Source: Actinomycetota bacterium (GTDB lineage: Bacteria > Actinomycetota > Thermoleophilia > Gaiellales > Gaiellaceae). Taken from it: 34,171 nucleotides of DNA. Below, in pieces: positions 21,389-31,821 of this stretch (position 1 is the stretch's first letter; the number at the start of each line of letters is the position of its first letter). The stretch is taken from positions 1 to 34,171 of the forward strand of contig JAFAHG010000175.1 of the NCBI GenBank assembly GCA_019237315.1, written 5' to 3'. Both the position numbers and the translations under genes were made by a program. A model generated the notes under the pieces. It did not search any database. It was given only the letters and a program-made list of their open reading frames with translations, and had not been told where the DNA came from.

Positions 21389-22223
21389 CCGCGATGTCCT
21401 CCGGCGATCGGTCTCCGTCGAGGGTAACGACGCCCGGGAAGCGGCGGATCCACTTGCGCTGGTAGCGGGCCAGCCTGCGGGTCGCGCTGACTACCGCTTC
21501 AACCGCCTCGTCCGCCGGCAGCGTCGCGAACTCCTCGAGGCCGAGCACCTTGCGGGCGGTCGGCGACAACGGCCTCGACCAGGCTCTGGCCGCTTCTTCG
21601 GCTGCGCCTTCGGCGAGCATCCGTTTCGCGCGAGCCCGGATGCGATTCTCGAGGCGCGCCGGATCGACGGTGAGCGAGAAGACGATCCCGGGACGGCGCA
21701 GCTCGCCGGCCCACAGCTCGTCGCCCGCGAGCGACGCACCCGCTTCGGCCAACTCGAGCGCACGCACGACGCGGCGCCTGTCGTTCGGGTGGACACGGGC
21801 CGCGGCGTCGGGGTCGTTGCGGGCAAGGAGCTCGTGCGCGGCCTCGGGGCCGAGCTCGTCGTAGGCCTGGGACCACCGCTCGCGCACGCCGGGCGCCGGC
21901 GGCGGCGGGATCTCGAGCGATCCGAGCGCCGCGCGGAAATACAACCCCGGGCCGCCGACGAGAATCGGGATGCGGGCGGCGCCGAGGACCTCGTCGATCG
22001 CGTCGTGCGCGAGGTGCTGGTACTCGCCGACAGAGACCTCGTGTTCGAGCGGAAAGACACCGACGAGCCGCGCCGGGTAGTCGGGAGCGGCAGTGATGAC
22101 CGGCAGGTCGGCGTAGAGCGCGGCGGAGTCGGCCGACACGACCTCTGCGTCGAGCCGCTCGAGGAGCGCGGCGGCGAGCGTCGTCTTCCCGGACGCGGTC
22201 GGTCCGAAGAGCGCGAGGATCAC
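21339..22223 (-). CDS. miaA: tRNA dimethylallyltransferase
   Basis: 294 residues. Adds a dimethylallyl group to A37 of tRNAs reading UNN codons; MiaB then methylthiolates it. P-loop GPTASGKTT (7-15), SADSAALY (the usual Gln is Ala here), PILVGGPGLYFRA, HPNDRRRVVRALE and RYQRKWIRRF are present. The start is GTG 22223, overlapping the miaB stop by four bases. The 3' end overlaps dapF by 50 bases on the same strand. Confidence 0.95.
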   Translation of the reverse strand: MILALFGPTASGKTTLAAALLERLDAEVVSADSAALYADLPVITAAPDYPARLVGVFPLEHEVSVGEYQHLAHDAIDEVLGAARIPILVGGPGLYFRAALGSLEIPPPPAPGVRERWSQAYDELGPEAAHELLARNDPDAAARVHPNDRRRVVRALELAEAGASLAGDELWAGELRRPGIVFSLTVDPARLENRIRARAKRMLAEGAAEEAARAWSRPLSPTARKVLGLEEFATLPADEAVEAVVSATRRLARYQRKWIRRFPGVVTLDGDRSPEDIADEIVALAGARERLPRR

Positions 22224-23545
22224 GCAGCGACGAGTGCGTGCTGCGTACCGCGGAGCGTCGTCGACGTCGCAGACTCGACCAGCACCGTGACGAGCTCGCC
22301 CGGGCGCGCGTCACCCGCGAAGTTGACCGTCGTGTTGCGGCGGGTGCGGCCGCGCAGGAGCGACGGCTCGGTGCGCGACGGGCCTTCGACGAGCACCTCC
22401 TCGACGCGGCCGACGCGACCGGCGTTGCGTTCGCGTGCGATCCGCTGCGTCAGTTCGACGAGCCGCTCCACGCGCTCGATCTTCAGCTCGTGAGGAACCT
22501 GGTCCGGCATCGTCGCGGCCTCGGTTCCCGCGCGCGGCGAGTACACGAACGTGAACGCGCTGTCGTACCCGACTTCCTCCACGACCTCAAGCGTCGCATT
22601 GAAGTCCTCCTCGGTTTCGCCCGGGAAGCCGACGATGATGTCGGTGCCGATCGCGAGGTCCGGAATCGCGTCGCGTAGACGGGCGACGAGCTCGAGATAC
22701 CGGTCGCGGCCATACGTGCGTCGCATCGCCTTGAGGATGCGCGTCGAGCCGGACTGGAGCGGCAGATGCACCTGCTCGCACACCGCCCCGCACTCGGCCA
22801 TCGCGGCGATGACCGGCTCGCGGAAGTCCTTCGGGTGCGGGCTCGTGAAGCGGATGCGCTCGATGCCGTCGACCGCGTCGCACGCGCGCAGGAGCTCACC
22901 GAACTCGGTGTCGATCCCAGGGGCGAGTTCGCGGCCCCAGGAGTTCACGTTCTGGCCGAGGAGCGTGATCTCGCGGACGCCTTCCGCCGCGAGGCGGGTG
23001 ACCTCGGCGACGATCTCGCCGGGACGGCGGCTCTGCTCTCGGCCACGCACCGATGGGACGATGCAGTACGAGCACACGGAGTTGCAGCCCATCGAGACCT
23101 GCACCCACGCCTGGAAGCTGCGCTCGCGGTGGTGCGGGAGCTCGGCGGCGAAGTCGCGGTCGTCGAGCCCGAAGCGGCCGCGCGCGACGCCGACACCGCC
23201 CGCTCCGAGCCAGTCGGCGAGGTGCGCGATCGAGCCCGGGCCGAACGCGACGTCGACCTGCGGGTAGAGCTCGAAGATCCGCTCACGCTGGGCTTCGGCG
23301 TAGCAGCCGCCGACCGCGATCACGCGGTCGGGGTCGTCGCGCTTGCGCGCCGCGGCCTCGCCGAGGTACGCGGCAAGCTTCGTGTCCGGCTTCTCGCGGA
23401 TCGTGCAGGTGTTGAAGACGACGACGTCGGCGTCGTCGCGCGTGGGTGCTTCGCCGAGCCCCAGGTCCTCGAGCATGCCCTTGATCCGCTCGGAATCGTG
23501 GGCGTTCATCTGGCAGCCGAAGGTCGTGACGTGGTAGCGGCGCAC
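22220..23545 (-). CDS. miaB: tRNA-2-methylthio-N6-dimethylallyladenosine synthase
   Basis: 441 residues, radical SAM methylthiotransferase. The N-terminal domain has three Fe-S cysteines (C11 in TTFGCQMN, C47 in FNTCTIR, C81 in VGGCYAE), the radical SAM core has C154, C158 and C161 in MGCNSVCSYCIVP, and the C terminus is a TRAM domain. Lineage motifs such as LLGQNVNSWG and SPHPKDF are present. The start is GTG 23545: the upstream in-frame codons are low-complexity Arg-rich shadow. It is followed by miaA with a GTGA overlap, so the two steps of A37 modification are coupled. Confidence 0.96.
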   Translation of the reverse strand: MRRYHVTTFGCQMNAHDSERIKGMLEDLGLGEAPTRDDADVVVFNTCTIREKPDTKLAAYLGEAAARKRDDPDRVIAVGGCYAEAQRERIFELYPQVDVAFGPGSIAHLADWLGAGGVGVARGRFGLDDRDFAAELPHHRERSFQAWVQVSMGCNSVCSYCIVPSVRGREQSRRPGEIVAEVTRLAAEGVREITLLGQNVNSWGRELAPGIDTEFGELLRACDAVDGIERIRFTSPHPKDFREPVIAAMAECGAVCEQVHLPLQSGSTRILKAMRRTYGRDRYLELVARLRDAIPDLAIGTDIIVGFPGETEEDFNATLEVVEEVGYDSAFTFVYSPRAGTEAATMPDQVPHELKIERVERLVELTQRIARERNAGRVGRVEEVLVEGPSRTEPSLLRGRTRRNTTVNFAGDARPGELVTVLVESATSTTLRGTQHALVAA

Positions 23546-23565
23546 GTGCCGAAGGGTACCGCCGG

Positions 23566-23970
23566 TCAGCCTGCGTCCCCGAGCGCCTCCTCGACCGCTT
23601 CCGGAGCGAAGCCCTTGCCGACGAGCCGCCGGCCGGTCCGCGGGCTCGCACCGTCCCGCGTGACGATCGCCGCGAGGCGGTCGGCCTCCGGTTCGAGCGA
23701 TGCGAGCGCTGCCTCGGCTTCGGCCCCGCCGACTCCCTGGTGGCGCAGCTCGGCGTCGATCCACGCGTCGCCGTACCCGCGCGCGGCGAGCGCCTCCGCG
23801 CGAGCCGCCGCATAGCGCGCGTCGTCGACGTAGCCTGCGGCGCGCAGGCGCTCGACCGCGGTGCGCGCCTCGTCGGCGTCGTAGCCCTTCCGTTCGAGGT
23901 ACTCGACGAGGTCCGCGCCCGCGCGGTCCCGCCGCGCGAGCGCCGCCGTCGCAGCCTCGAGCGCCGTCAT
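23566..23970 (-). CDS. recX: RecX-family regulator of RecA (short)
   Basis: 134 residues. RecX proteins bind RecA filaments and limit their growth. The repeated three-helix pattern is visible: LARRDRAGADLVEYLERKGY, then RLRAAGYVDDARYAAARAEALAARGYGDAWIDAELRHQGV, then a third weaker unit to GKGFAPEAVEEALG. Many RecX proteins are 150-200 residues or more, so this is a compact version. The ATG is four bases beyond the recA stop, the normal position of recX. Confidence 0.9.
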   Translation of the reverse strand: MTALEAATAALARRDRAGADLVEYLERKGYDADEARTAVERLRAAGYVDDARYAAARAEALAARGYGDAWIDAELRHQGVGGAEAEAALASLEPEADRLAAIVTRDGASPRTGRRLVGKGFAPEAVEEALGDAG

Positions 23971-23974
23971 CCGT

Positions 23975-25038
<1,064 letters not shown>

Positions 25039-25042
<4 letters not shown>

Positions 25043-25575
25043 CGACCTCCTAGCGACACGGTTTCGAGGACCTCGTACCGGGCCCCACCGGGGCCGAGTC
25101 GAGACATGTAAACAGCGGCGTCGGACGGCACGATCTCGCCGGGCTCCGGCAGGGGTGGCCGAAGCCGGGGACGCTCGCGGAAGCGCAGGACGGTGACGTG
25201 CGGGAGCCACGGCCTGCCCTCGCGCCGGTACAGCCCCGCGGCTTCGAGCCGCTCCTGCACGCGGCCCGCGAGCGCGGTCGCGACGCCTCCCCCGTCGTCG
25301 AGGGTCAGCATCGCCACGCTCCGCGTCTCCCTGTACCCGGCGACCCGAAGGCGCACCGCTCCGGTTTCGGGCGCGGCTTCGCGGAGCGCGGACACGACGC
25401 CGGCGAGGTCGCCGGCAGGACGGTGTCCGAGAAAGGCGAGGGTGACGTGCAGGTCGTGGGCGGGTACGACGCGTCCCCCGCGGAGCTGCCGGGCCTGCCA
25501 CTCGGCGAGGCATCCGGCGACGTCGGCGGGGAGCCGGAGTGCGCAGAAGAGCCGTAGCCGTTCATCGCCGCCCAC
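25039..25575 (-). CDS. thpR: RNA 2',3'-cyclic phosphodiesterase (2H family)
   Basis: 178 residues. Two HxTx motifs, HVTL (H43, T45) and HVTV (H126, T128), define the 2H phosphoesterase fold. [10 protein letters not shown] at the start is the usual ThpR/LigT opening. The enzyme opens 2',3'-cyclic phosphates on RNA ends, at least in vitro; its cell role is not settled. The start is GTG 25575. It sits between cinA and recA, a common arrangement in actinobacteria. Confidence 0.93.
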
Positions 25576-25602
25576 GCTAGCGAGGCACGTGCAACGTGTC
25601 TG

Positions 25603-26868
25603 TCACGACTCTGTGACAAGTCTGCGCACGAGATGCAGCGCAGCGACCGTTGCGCGGCGGCGGATGCTCTCGCGGTCGCCGCCGTACGAGAAGTCGGCCG
25701 CCAGCTCGCCCGCGGGGCCCGAGGCGTGGAGGTACACGAGGCCCACCGGTTTCTCCGCGGTCGCCCCGCCCTGCCCCGCGATGCCCGTCACCGCGACACC
25801 GATGTCGGCCCCGATCCGTTCCCGCACGCCGCGTGCCATCGCCGCAGCCGTCGCCGCTGAGACCGCGCCGTGTGCGCGCAACACCTCGGCGGGGACGCCG
25901 AGGGCGCTCTCCTTGACCGCGTCTGCATACGAGACGACCGATCCGACGTAGACGTCGCTCGAGCCCGGAACGGACGTCAGCCGCTCGGCGACCATGCCTC
26001 CCGTACACGACTCGGCCGTCGCAAGCGTCCAGCCTCGTGCCCGACACGCGTCGAGCACGACGGCCTCGACCGGTGCCTCGCCGCGCGTGTACAGGAACCC
26101 TTCGACGGGCGGAAGAAGAGCCGCCTCGAGGGCGTCTGCGCGACGCTCGGCTCCCGGCGCGACGACGAGGTCGACGTGGATCTCGAAGTGGCGTGCACAG
26201 ATCGTCGCATCGACCCCGTCGCCGTCCCCACCCGCAGCCTCGAGTGCCGCGGCGACGCTGGACTCGGAGACGCCGTAGAAGCGCAGCGTGCGTCGCTGCG
26301 GCGGCTGCGCGCGTGCGACGACGCTGCGCACGACGTCGAGGTCGAGCGCGCGATGCCAGAGCGCCTGCAGCTCCCCGGGTGGGCCCGGCAGCACGACTGC
26401 GACGCACTCGCCGACGATGAGCGCGAATGCGGGCGCGGTCCCGGCTAGACCGGCGACGACGGCGCCGCGCGGGAGCGTCGCCTGTTTCGTGACGCCCGAG
26501 GCGAAGTCCGCATAGGGACGCCGCAGTCGCTCGGCAACCGCGCGCGAACGGGCTTCGATCTCCCGTTCGACTGCGGCGTCGACCTCGAGCTCGACACCGG
26601 CTGCCCGTGCGAGGAGCTCGACGGTTCGGTCGTCGTGTGTCGGGCCGAGCCCGCCGGACGTGACGAGCACGTCGTAGGCAAGCCCCTCGCGAAGCGCAGC
26701 CTCGAGCTCGTCGGGTGCATCCCCGACGATGGTGATCCGCGCCGGCTCGACGCCGAGTGAGAGCAGCTCGTGGACGAGGAACGGACCGTTGAGATCGCGC
26801 CGGTCGCCCCGGACGAGCTCCGACCCCGTGACGACGACGGCCGCGCGCGGGCTCAGCCGAGATGCCAC
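25603..26868 (-). CDS. cinA: CinA, competence/damage-inducible protein and NMN-deamidase type
   Basis: 421 residues. N-terminal molybdopterin-binding-like domain (AAVVVTGSELVRGDRRDLNG, VTSGGLGPTHDDRTVELLA, VLPGPPGE) and a C-terminal CinA domain (TLATAESCTGGMVAERLTSVPGSSDVYVGS, GVAVTGIAGQGGATAEKPVGLVYLH). CinA proteins process pyridine-nucleotide by-products (NMN deamidase or ADP-ribose pyrophosphatase); which activity applies cannot be told. The start is GTG 26868, overlapping the rodZ-like gene by 16 bases, without a ribosome site. A TGTCAC/GTGACA inverted repeat (25601-25618) spans its stop. Confidence 0.94.
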   Translation of the reverse strand: MASRLSPRAAVVVTGSELVRGDRRDLNGPFLVHELLSLGVEPARITIVGDAPDELEAALREGLAYDVLVTSGGLGPTHDDRTVELLARAAGVELEVDAAVEREIEARSRAVAERLRRPYADFASGVTKQATLPRGAVVAGLAGTAPAFALIVGECVAVVLPGPPGELQALWHRALDLDVVRSVVARAQPPQRRTLRFYGVSESSVAAALEAAGGDGDGVDATICARHFEIHVDLVVAPGAERRADALEAALLPPVEGFLYTRGEAPVEAVVLDACRARGWTLATAESCTGGMVAERLTSVPGSSDVYVGSVVSYADAVKESALGVPAEVLRAHGAVSAATAAAMARGVRERIGADIGVAVTGIAGQGGATAEKPVGLVYLHASGPAGELAADFSYGGDRESIRRRATVAALHLVRRLVTES

Positions 26869-27539
26869 GAGGTCGGCGTCACCGTGACGACGCGCGGCCG
26901 GTAGCCGACGAGCGAGATCTTCTTCCCACGCACGCGGATGACGAGATTCTCGGGCGAGCTCACGTTCACCCAGAAGTGCGTGCCCGCGAACGGCTCGGTC
27001 TGGCCGCGTGCGACCGTGCCTTCGAAGAGCACCGGGCCGGACGCGCTGCCGCGGTGCACCGCGAGGAACGACGAGCCCCGTACCGCCGCGACCGAGAGCG
27101 CCGGCGGTGCGACCGGCGCCGCCTTCTGCTTCACGAGGCGCGGCGTCTGCCGCGTCACGACGTGCGAGCCGGACGAGGTCCACGCGCTGATCACGACGAC
27201 GGTGACGAGGCCGATCGCCGCGACCGCAGCGCCGACGATCGCCGTCTCCAGGCGGCGACTCCGGCGATCGCGTCCCACACTGCGGCTGCGCTCGTGAGCG
27301 TCCCCGATGACGAAGCGCGAGTTGTACTCGTCGACGTACAGCTGCCCGTCGAGCCCGAGATAGTCTGCGTATGTGCGCAGGAAGCCCTTGACGTACGTCG
27401 GCGACGGCAACAGCTCGAACTGCTCGTCTTCGAGCGCGCGGAGGTACTTGCCGCGGACCTTCGTCGCCTGCTCGGCCTGCGCGAACTCGATCCGCCGCCG
27501 CGTCCGCGCCTCGCGCAGGCTGTTGCCGATCTCGAACAC
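26853..27539 (-). CDS. RodZ-like helix-turn-helix membrane protein
   Basis: 228 residues. Residues about 3-70 form a RodZ-type HTH domain (EIGNSLREARTRRRIEF, TKVRGKYLRALEDEQFELLPSPTYVKGFLRTYADYLGLD). A basic stretch and one membrane helix (about 99-120) follow, then an outside domain (about 145-220) of the DUF4115 type with FWVNVSSPENLVIRVRGKKISL. RodZ links MreB to the elongation machinery in rods; in actinobacteria without mreB the role is unclear. The start is GTG 27539. It precedes cinA in a frequent actinobacterial order. Confidence 0.9.
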   Translation of the reverse strand: MFEIGNSLREARTRRRIEFAQAEQATKVRGKYLRALEDEQFELLPSPTYVKGFLRTYADYLGLDGQLYVDEYNSRFVIGDAHERSRSVGRDRRSRRLETAIVGAAVAAIGLVTVVVISAWTSSGSHVVTRQTPRLVKQKAAPVAPPALSVAAVRGSSFLAVHRGSASGPVLFEGTVARGQTEPFAGTHFWVNVSSPENLVIRVRGKKISLVGYRPRVVTVTPTSWHLG

Positions 27540-27548
27540 GGGTCCAGG

Positions 27549-27875
27549 TTACCCGCGAAGAACGAGCAATCCGTAGAACCCGAGCGCGATCGCGCCCGCC
27601 GTCGCGAGGTAGAGCCCCGCCCAGGCGAGGAGCCGCGCCGACCGGACGAGGCCCGCGCCTGGCCGGGTCACGCTCAGTTCCAGGCGGTAGCGGGCCCTGC
27701 GCACGACCGCGAATGCCGCCAGCCCGAGGACGAATGCGACGGGGACGCCGAACTCCAGCGCACGGAGCAGCGTGAGGCCGTTCCCCGCCCACGACGCCGC
27801 GACTGCGACGGGGATCGTGAGGACCGCGAGCGCCGCGAGGCCGAGGCCCGCGCGGGCGCCGCTACTGCTTGACAT
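27549..27875 (-). CDS. small membrane protein, three helices
   Basis: 108 residues: hydrophobic segments near 10-28 (LGLAALAVLTIPVAVAASW), 35-58 (TLLRALEFGVPVAFVLGLAAFAVV) and 80-105 (ARLLAWAGLYLATAGAIALGFYGLLV). No family recognised. The ATG lies 14 bases inside the end of the second permease gene, so it is translated with the transporter operon, and rodZ starts nine bases after it. An accessory role in the transporter or in the envelope is possible, with no motif to choose. Confidence 0.85.
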   Translation of the reverse strand: MSSSSGARAGLGLAALAVLTIPVAVAASWAGNGLTLLRALEFGVPVAFVLGLAAFAVVRRARYRLELSVTRPGAGLVRSARLLAWAGLYLATAGAIALGFYGLLVLRG

Positions 27876-29067
27876 ACGGGCGGCCGTCGGCGGCCGGCGG
27901 GACGGAGCGGCCGATCACGCCGGCGACCGCGATCAGCGTGAGGACGTACGGAAGCGTCTGGAAGAGTGTCGCGGCAGAGCCCGAGTACACGGGCAGACGG
28001 TATGCGAGCGCCGTCGAGAACCCGAACAGAAGCGCCGCGCCCCACGCACCGAACGGACGCCAGTTGCCGAAGATCATCGCCGCGAGCGCGATGAAGCCGC
28101 GGCCTTCCGTCATGTTCTCGGTGAAGCTCCCGCCGAGGTAGCCGATCGAGAGGAACGCACCGCCGAGCGCCGCGAGCATCCCGGACGTCGTCACGGCCGC
28201 GTACCGCACCTTGTACACGTCGATGCCGACGGTGTCGGCGGCGCGTGGATGCTCGCCGCACGCGCGCACGCGCAGTCCGATCGGCGTCTTGAACAGGATG
28301 ACGTACGAGAGCGGAACGAGGAGGATGCCGACCCAGATCAGCAGGTTGAGATTGCCGATCGCCGGGCCCAGGAAGTGCCAGCGCGAGATGACCGGCAGGC
28401 GCACGTTCGGCACCGTCGACACACCCGACGGGATGTTCTGCTGCCCGTACAGCTGCTCGAAGAAGTAGCCGGTCACGCCGAGCGCGAGGAAGTTGATCGC
28501 CATGCCGCTGATGATCTGGTCGGCGCGGAAGTGGATCGACCACACCGCGTGGATGAGTGCGAAGAGACCGCCCGCGACCATCGCGCCCAGGATGCCGACG
28601 GCCCACGAGCCCGACTTGTCCGCGACGTAGACGCCCCAGAACGCGCCCATCAACATCATTCCCTCGAGCCCGACGTTCACGACGCCGCTCCGCTCCGAGA
28701 CCATTCCGCCGAGCGCACCGAAGGTGAGGGGCGTCGCGAACGCGAGGATCTGCGCGATCAGGTCCGCCGTGAAGACCGTGTTCAGGTTGCTCGAGCTCGA
28801 ACGCGTCGCGACCACGCCGAGCCCGATGCCGATCACGCCGGCGGCGATTGCGCCGATCCCGATCCGCCGCGCGCCGCGCGTGGTCGCCCAGATGCCCGCC
28901 GCAACCGCGAGCACACCGATCACGATCGGGACGACCGGCGAGCGCGCGGTGAACGGCGGGATCGTGCTCCAGAATGCGGCGACGCCGAGCACCCCGCCTG
29001 CGATCGCGATCGCGCGCGGCGACGGAACCCAGCCGCGCGTCGTCAACGGCTGCACGTGGTTCGTCAT
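27862..29067 (-). CDS. ABC transporter permease, nucleoside type (second permease)
   Basis: 401 residues with about ten membrane segments, BPD_transp_2 family. The family core is LIAQILAFATPLTFGALGGMVSERSGVVNVGLEGMMLMGAF, RADQIISGMAINFLALGVTGYFF, FKTPIGLRVRACGEHPRAADTVGIDVYKVRYAAV and GRGFIALAAMIFGNW. These match NupQ/BmpD-like permeases of purine nucleoside uptake. An extra hydrophobic N-terminal stretch of about 90 residues precedes the core. The ATG overlaps the stop of the first permease (ATGA). Confidence 0.92.
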   Translation of the reverse strand: MTNHVQPLTTRGWVPSPRAIAIAGGVLGVAAFWSTIPPFTARSPVVPIVIGVLAVAAGIWATTRGARRIGIGAIAAGVIGIGLGVVATRSSSSNLNTVFTADLIAQILAFATPLTFGALGGMVSERSGVVNVGLEGMMLMGAFWGVYVADKSGSWAVGILGAMVAGGLFALIHAVWSIHFRADQIISGMAINFLALGVTGYFFEQLYGQQNIPSGVSTVPNVRLPVISRWHFLGPAIGNLNLLIWVGILLVPLSYVILFKTPIGLRVRACGEHPRAADTVGIDVYKVRYAAVTTSGMLAALGGAFLSIGYLGGSFTENMTEGRGFIALAAMIFGNWRPFGAWGAALLFGFSTALAYRLPVYSGSAATLFQTLPYVLTLIAVAGVIGRSVPPAADGRPYVKQ

Positions 29068-30272
29068 GCGGGTGCGACCCGCCGTTTCAGCTTCCGGCGC
29101 GAGTTCCAGACGTAGAGGATCAGGATGTCCGCGCCGACGAACAGAACGATCAGCCCCTGGATCATCGACGTGAGGTTGCCGGCGAGGCCGGGATCGAACA
29201 CGTTCGGGTTGAGTCCGCGGGTCGTCCCGTAGAGGAGGCCGCCGAACAGGAACGCCGCGATGCCTGTCCCGACGGCTGTGTTGCGCCCGAGGAGCGCGAC
29301 GGCGATCCCGAGGAAGCCGATCTGCGAGGCCTGCACGTCGAGAACCCCGAACTGGAACAGGTACCCGAGCATGTCGAGCGCGCCGGCGAGGCCCGCGAAC
29401 GCGCCGGAGATCGCCATCGCCTGGATGTACTTGTTCCGCACGTTGATGCCGCCGTACGCGGCGGCGTCCGGGTTGAAGCCCGTTGCGCGAACCTCGTAGC
29501 CGAGCGTCGTGCGGTTGAGGATCAGCCAGAACACGACGAGCATCGCGAGTGCGACGAAGAACCCGACGTCGGTTCCCTGCAGCGCCGAGCTCCCCCAGAA
29601 GACCGGGATCTTCGCGCTCTGCACCACCGTCCCCGACTCGGGGGCGGCGGGGTTGTAGGTGTTCTGCAGCGGGCCGCCCTGGCCGAAGAGGTACTGCGCA
29701 CCCCAGATCGCGATCCAGTTGAGCATGATCGTCGAGATCACCTCGTGCGCTCCGGTCGTCGCCTTGAGGAACCCGGCGATGCCCGCCCACACCGCGCCCG
29801 CGGCCGCCGCGGCGAAGATCCCGAGGAGCACGTGCGGCAGCGTCGGCCAGCTCGCGAACGAGACGCCGACCCAGTTCGCGACGACGAGCCCGACGAGGTA
29901 CTGCCCCTGTCCGCCGATGTTGAAGAGCCCGCAGCGGAACGGGAACGCGACGGCGAGTCCGCACAGGATCAGCGTCGTCGTCAGCAGGAGCGTCTGGCTG
30001 AGGTTGAACGCGGAGAGGTTGATCGTGTTCGTGTTCCAGGGAATGTGGAACAGCCAGTTGAAACCGGCTCCCTGCCAGATGCCCTTGTAGGCGGTCCACG
30101 GGTTGTGACCGGTCGCGGCGACGACGATGCCGCCCGCGAGGAACGCGAGCACGCCGGTCATGACCGGCACGACCGCGCCGCCCGCACGCTGCGCGATCCC
30201 GAGCTTGACCGTGAAGTTGGTCGACGGCTCCTGCTCGGGCGGCACGTTCGCGGTCGGTGCTGCCTGGCTCAC
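29064..30272 (-). CDS. ABC transporter permease, nucleoside type (first permease)
   Basis: 402 residues, about ten membrane segments. Core motifs: PFRCGLFNIGGQGQYLVG, KATTGAHEVISTIMLNWIAI, LNRTTLGYEVRATGFNPDAAAYGGINVRNKYIQAM and GFLGIAVALLGRNTAVGTGIAAFLFGGL. This is the NupP/BmpC-like partner of the next permease; the two form the heterodimeric channel. The start is GTG 30272, overlapping the ATPase stop (GTGA). Confidence 0.92.
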   Translation of the reverse strand: MSQAAPTANVPPEQEPSTNFTVKLGIAQRAGGAVVPVMTGVLAFLAGGIVVAATGHNPWTAYKGIWQGAGFNWLFHIPWNTNTINLSAFNLSQTLLLTTTLILCGLAVAFPFRCGLFNIGGQGQYLVGLVVANWVGVSFASWPTLPHVLLGIFAAAAAGAVWAGIAGFLKATTGAHEVISTIMLNWIAIWGAQYLFGQGGPLQNTYNPAAPESGTVVQSAKIPVFWGSSALQGTDVGFFVALAMLVVFWLILNRTTLGYEVRATGFNPDAAAYGGINVRNKYIQAMAISGAFAGLAGALDMLGYLFQFGVLDVQASQIGFLGIAVALLGRNTAVGTGIAAFLFGGLLYGTTRGLNPNVFDPGLAGNLTSMIQGLIVLFVGADILILYVWNSRRKLKRRVAPA

Positions 30273-31795
30273 GCCGCTGCGGCCTTCCGCCCGCCGAGCA
30301 TCTCGAGACCGATCTCCTCCTCGCCCGCACCTGCACCGTGCTCTCCGACGATCTGCCCCTCGTACATGACGAGGATCCGGTCTGCGAGCGACAGAACCTC
30401 CTCGAGCTCGAGCGAGACGAGCAGGATCGCGTGACCCGCGTCGCGTTCCGCGACGAGCCGCCGGTGCACGTATTCGATCGCGCCCACGTCGAGGCCGCGC
30501 GTCGGCTGCGCCGCGATCAGCACCGTCGGGTCGCGCTCGACCTCGCGCGCCACGACGACCTTCTGCTGGTTCCCGCCCGAGAGCGCGCGCGCGAGCGTCA
30601 GCGGTCCACCGCCGCGGATGTCGAACTCGCGGATCAACCGGCCGGCGCGCGCGATGAGGCGCTTCGGGTAGAGCCAGCCGTGCTTCGAGTCGGGCTCGCG
30701 GTCATAGTCGTGGAGCGCAAGGTTCTCGGCGAGGTTGAACTCGAGCACGAGGCCGCGGCGGTGGCGGTCTTCCGGGATGTGCCCGATCCCCGCGTCGAGC
30801 ATCCGCCGCGGTGTCGCGTTCCCCTCGACCGGCCGGCCGCCGACGGCGACCGTGCCGGTGAACGGGCGGAGGCCGGTGATCGCCTCGATCAGCTCCGTCT
30901 GGCCGTTGCCGTCGACGCCGGCTATCGCCACGATCTCGCCGTTCCGGACGGTGAACGAGACGCCGCGAACCTTCTCGAGGCCACGCTCGTCGACCACCCG
31001 GACCTCGCGGACGTCGAGCGCGATCTCGCCCGGCCTCGCGGCGGCCTTGTCGACGCGCAGGAGCACGTCGCGGCCGACCATCATCCGCGCGAGACCTTCC
31101 TCGGTCGCCCCTTCGCGCGGCACCGTGTCGATCTTCTTGCCGCGGCGGAGAACCGTGATGCGGTCTGCGATCTCGAGCACCTCGTTCAGCTTGTGGCTGA
31201 TGAAGATGACCGACTTGCCGTCGGCGGTCAGGCTGCGCACGATCTCGAAGAGCTCCCCCGCCTCCTGCGGCGTCAGCACGGCCGTCGGCTCGTCGAGGAT
31301 CAGGATCTCCGCACCGCGGTAGAGCGCCTTCAGGATCTCGACGCGCTGCTGCTGGCCGACGGTGGTGTTCGCGACGAGCGCCGTCGGGTCGACGGCGAGC
31401 CCGAACTGGTGCGAGAGCTCACGGACGCGCTCCTCGGCGCCCTTCTCGTCGAGGAACACTCCTTCGCGCGTCGGCTCGACGCCGAGCACGATGTTCTCGG
31501 CGACCGTCATCACCGGGATGAGCATGAAGTGCTGGTGCACCATGCCGATGCCGGCCGCGATCGCGTCCTTCGCCGAGGTGAAGGACTTCTGCTTCCCGGC
31601 GATGACGATCTCTCCCTCGTCGGGCTTCGTCAGCCCGTAGAGGATGTTCATCAGCGTCGACTTGCCGGCGCCGTTCTCCCCGAGGAGCGCGTGCACCTCG
31701 CCGCGCTTCAGGTCGAAGTCGACGTGGTCGTCGGCGACGATCCCCGGGTAGACCTTCGTAATGCCCCGCAGCTCGAGGACGGTCTCGTCCACCAC
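30269..31795 (-). CDS. ABC transporter ATP-binding protein, duplicated (nucleoside type)
   Basis: 508 residues with two ABC domains. First domain: Walker A GENGAGKST, Q-loop region VHQHFMLIPVMTVAENI, signature TVGQQQRVEIL, Walker B LILDEPTAVLTP, and FISHKLNEV. Second domain: degenerate P-loop GVDGNGQTEL, signature LSGGNQQKVVVARE, and IAAQPTRGLDVGA, where Gln replaces the catalytic Glu. One competent and one degenerate site is the norm for this sugar/nucleoside ATPase class (NupO/BmpB). The start is GTG 31795. It lies 65 bases from the binding-protein gene, with a strong hairpin in the gap. Confidence 0.95.
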   Translation of the reverse strand: MVDETVLELRGITKVYPGIVADDHVDFDLKRGEVHALLGENGAGKSTLMNILYGLTKPDEGEIVIAGKQKSFTSAKDAIAAGIGMVHQHFMLIPVMTVAENIVLGVEPTREGVFLDEKGAEERVRELSHQFGLAVDPTALVANTTVGQQQRVEILKALYRGAEILILDEPTAVLTPQEAGELFEIVRSLTADGKSVIFISHKLNEVLEIADRITVLRRGKKIDTVPREGATEEGLARMMVGRDVLLRVDKAAARPGEIALDVREVRVVDERGLEKVRGVSFTVRNGEIVAIAGVDGNGQTELIEAITGLRPFTGTVAVGGRPVEGNATPRRMLDAGIGHIPEDRHRRGLVLEFNLAENLALHDYDREPDSKHGWLYPKRLIARAGRLIREFDIRGGGPLTLARALSGGNQQKVVVAREVERDPTVLIAAQPTRGLDVGAIEYVHRRLVAERDAGHAILLVSLELEEVLSLADRILVMYEGQIVGEHGAGAGEEEIGLEMLGGRKAAAA

Positions 31796-31821
31796 GCGCC
31801 GATTCTAGGACGGAAGCGAGA

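Noticed and set aside
22766-23815. Plus-strand frame opposite miaB and recX
   Set aside because: Shadow frame; no fold-like pattern, and both genes on the other strand are certain.
25601-25618. Terminator at the end of cinA
   Set aside because: TGTCAC-N6-GTGACA is only a six-pair stem, spans the stop codon and lacks a T tract; thpR starts 28 bases on, so readthrough is expected.
27534-27545. LexA box upstream of the cinA-recA genes
   Set aside because: GAAC-N4-GTCC has a mismatch in a core half-site and overlaps the rodZ start; too weak to call.
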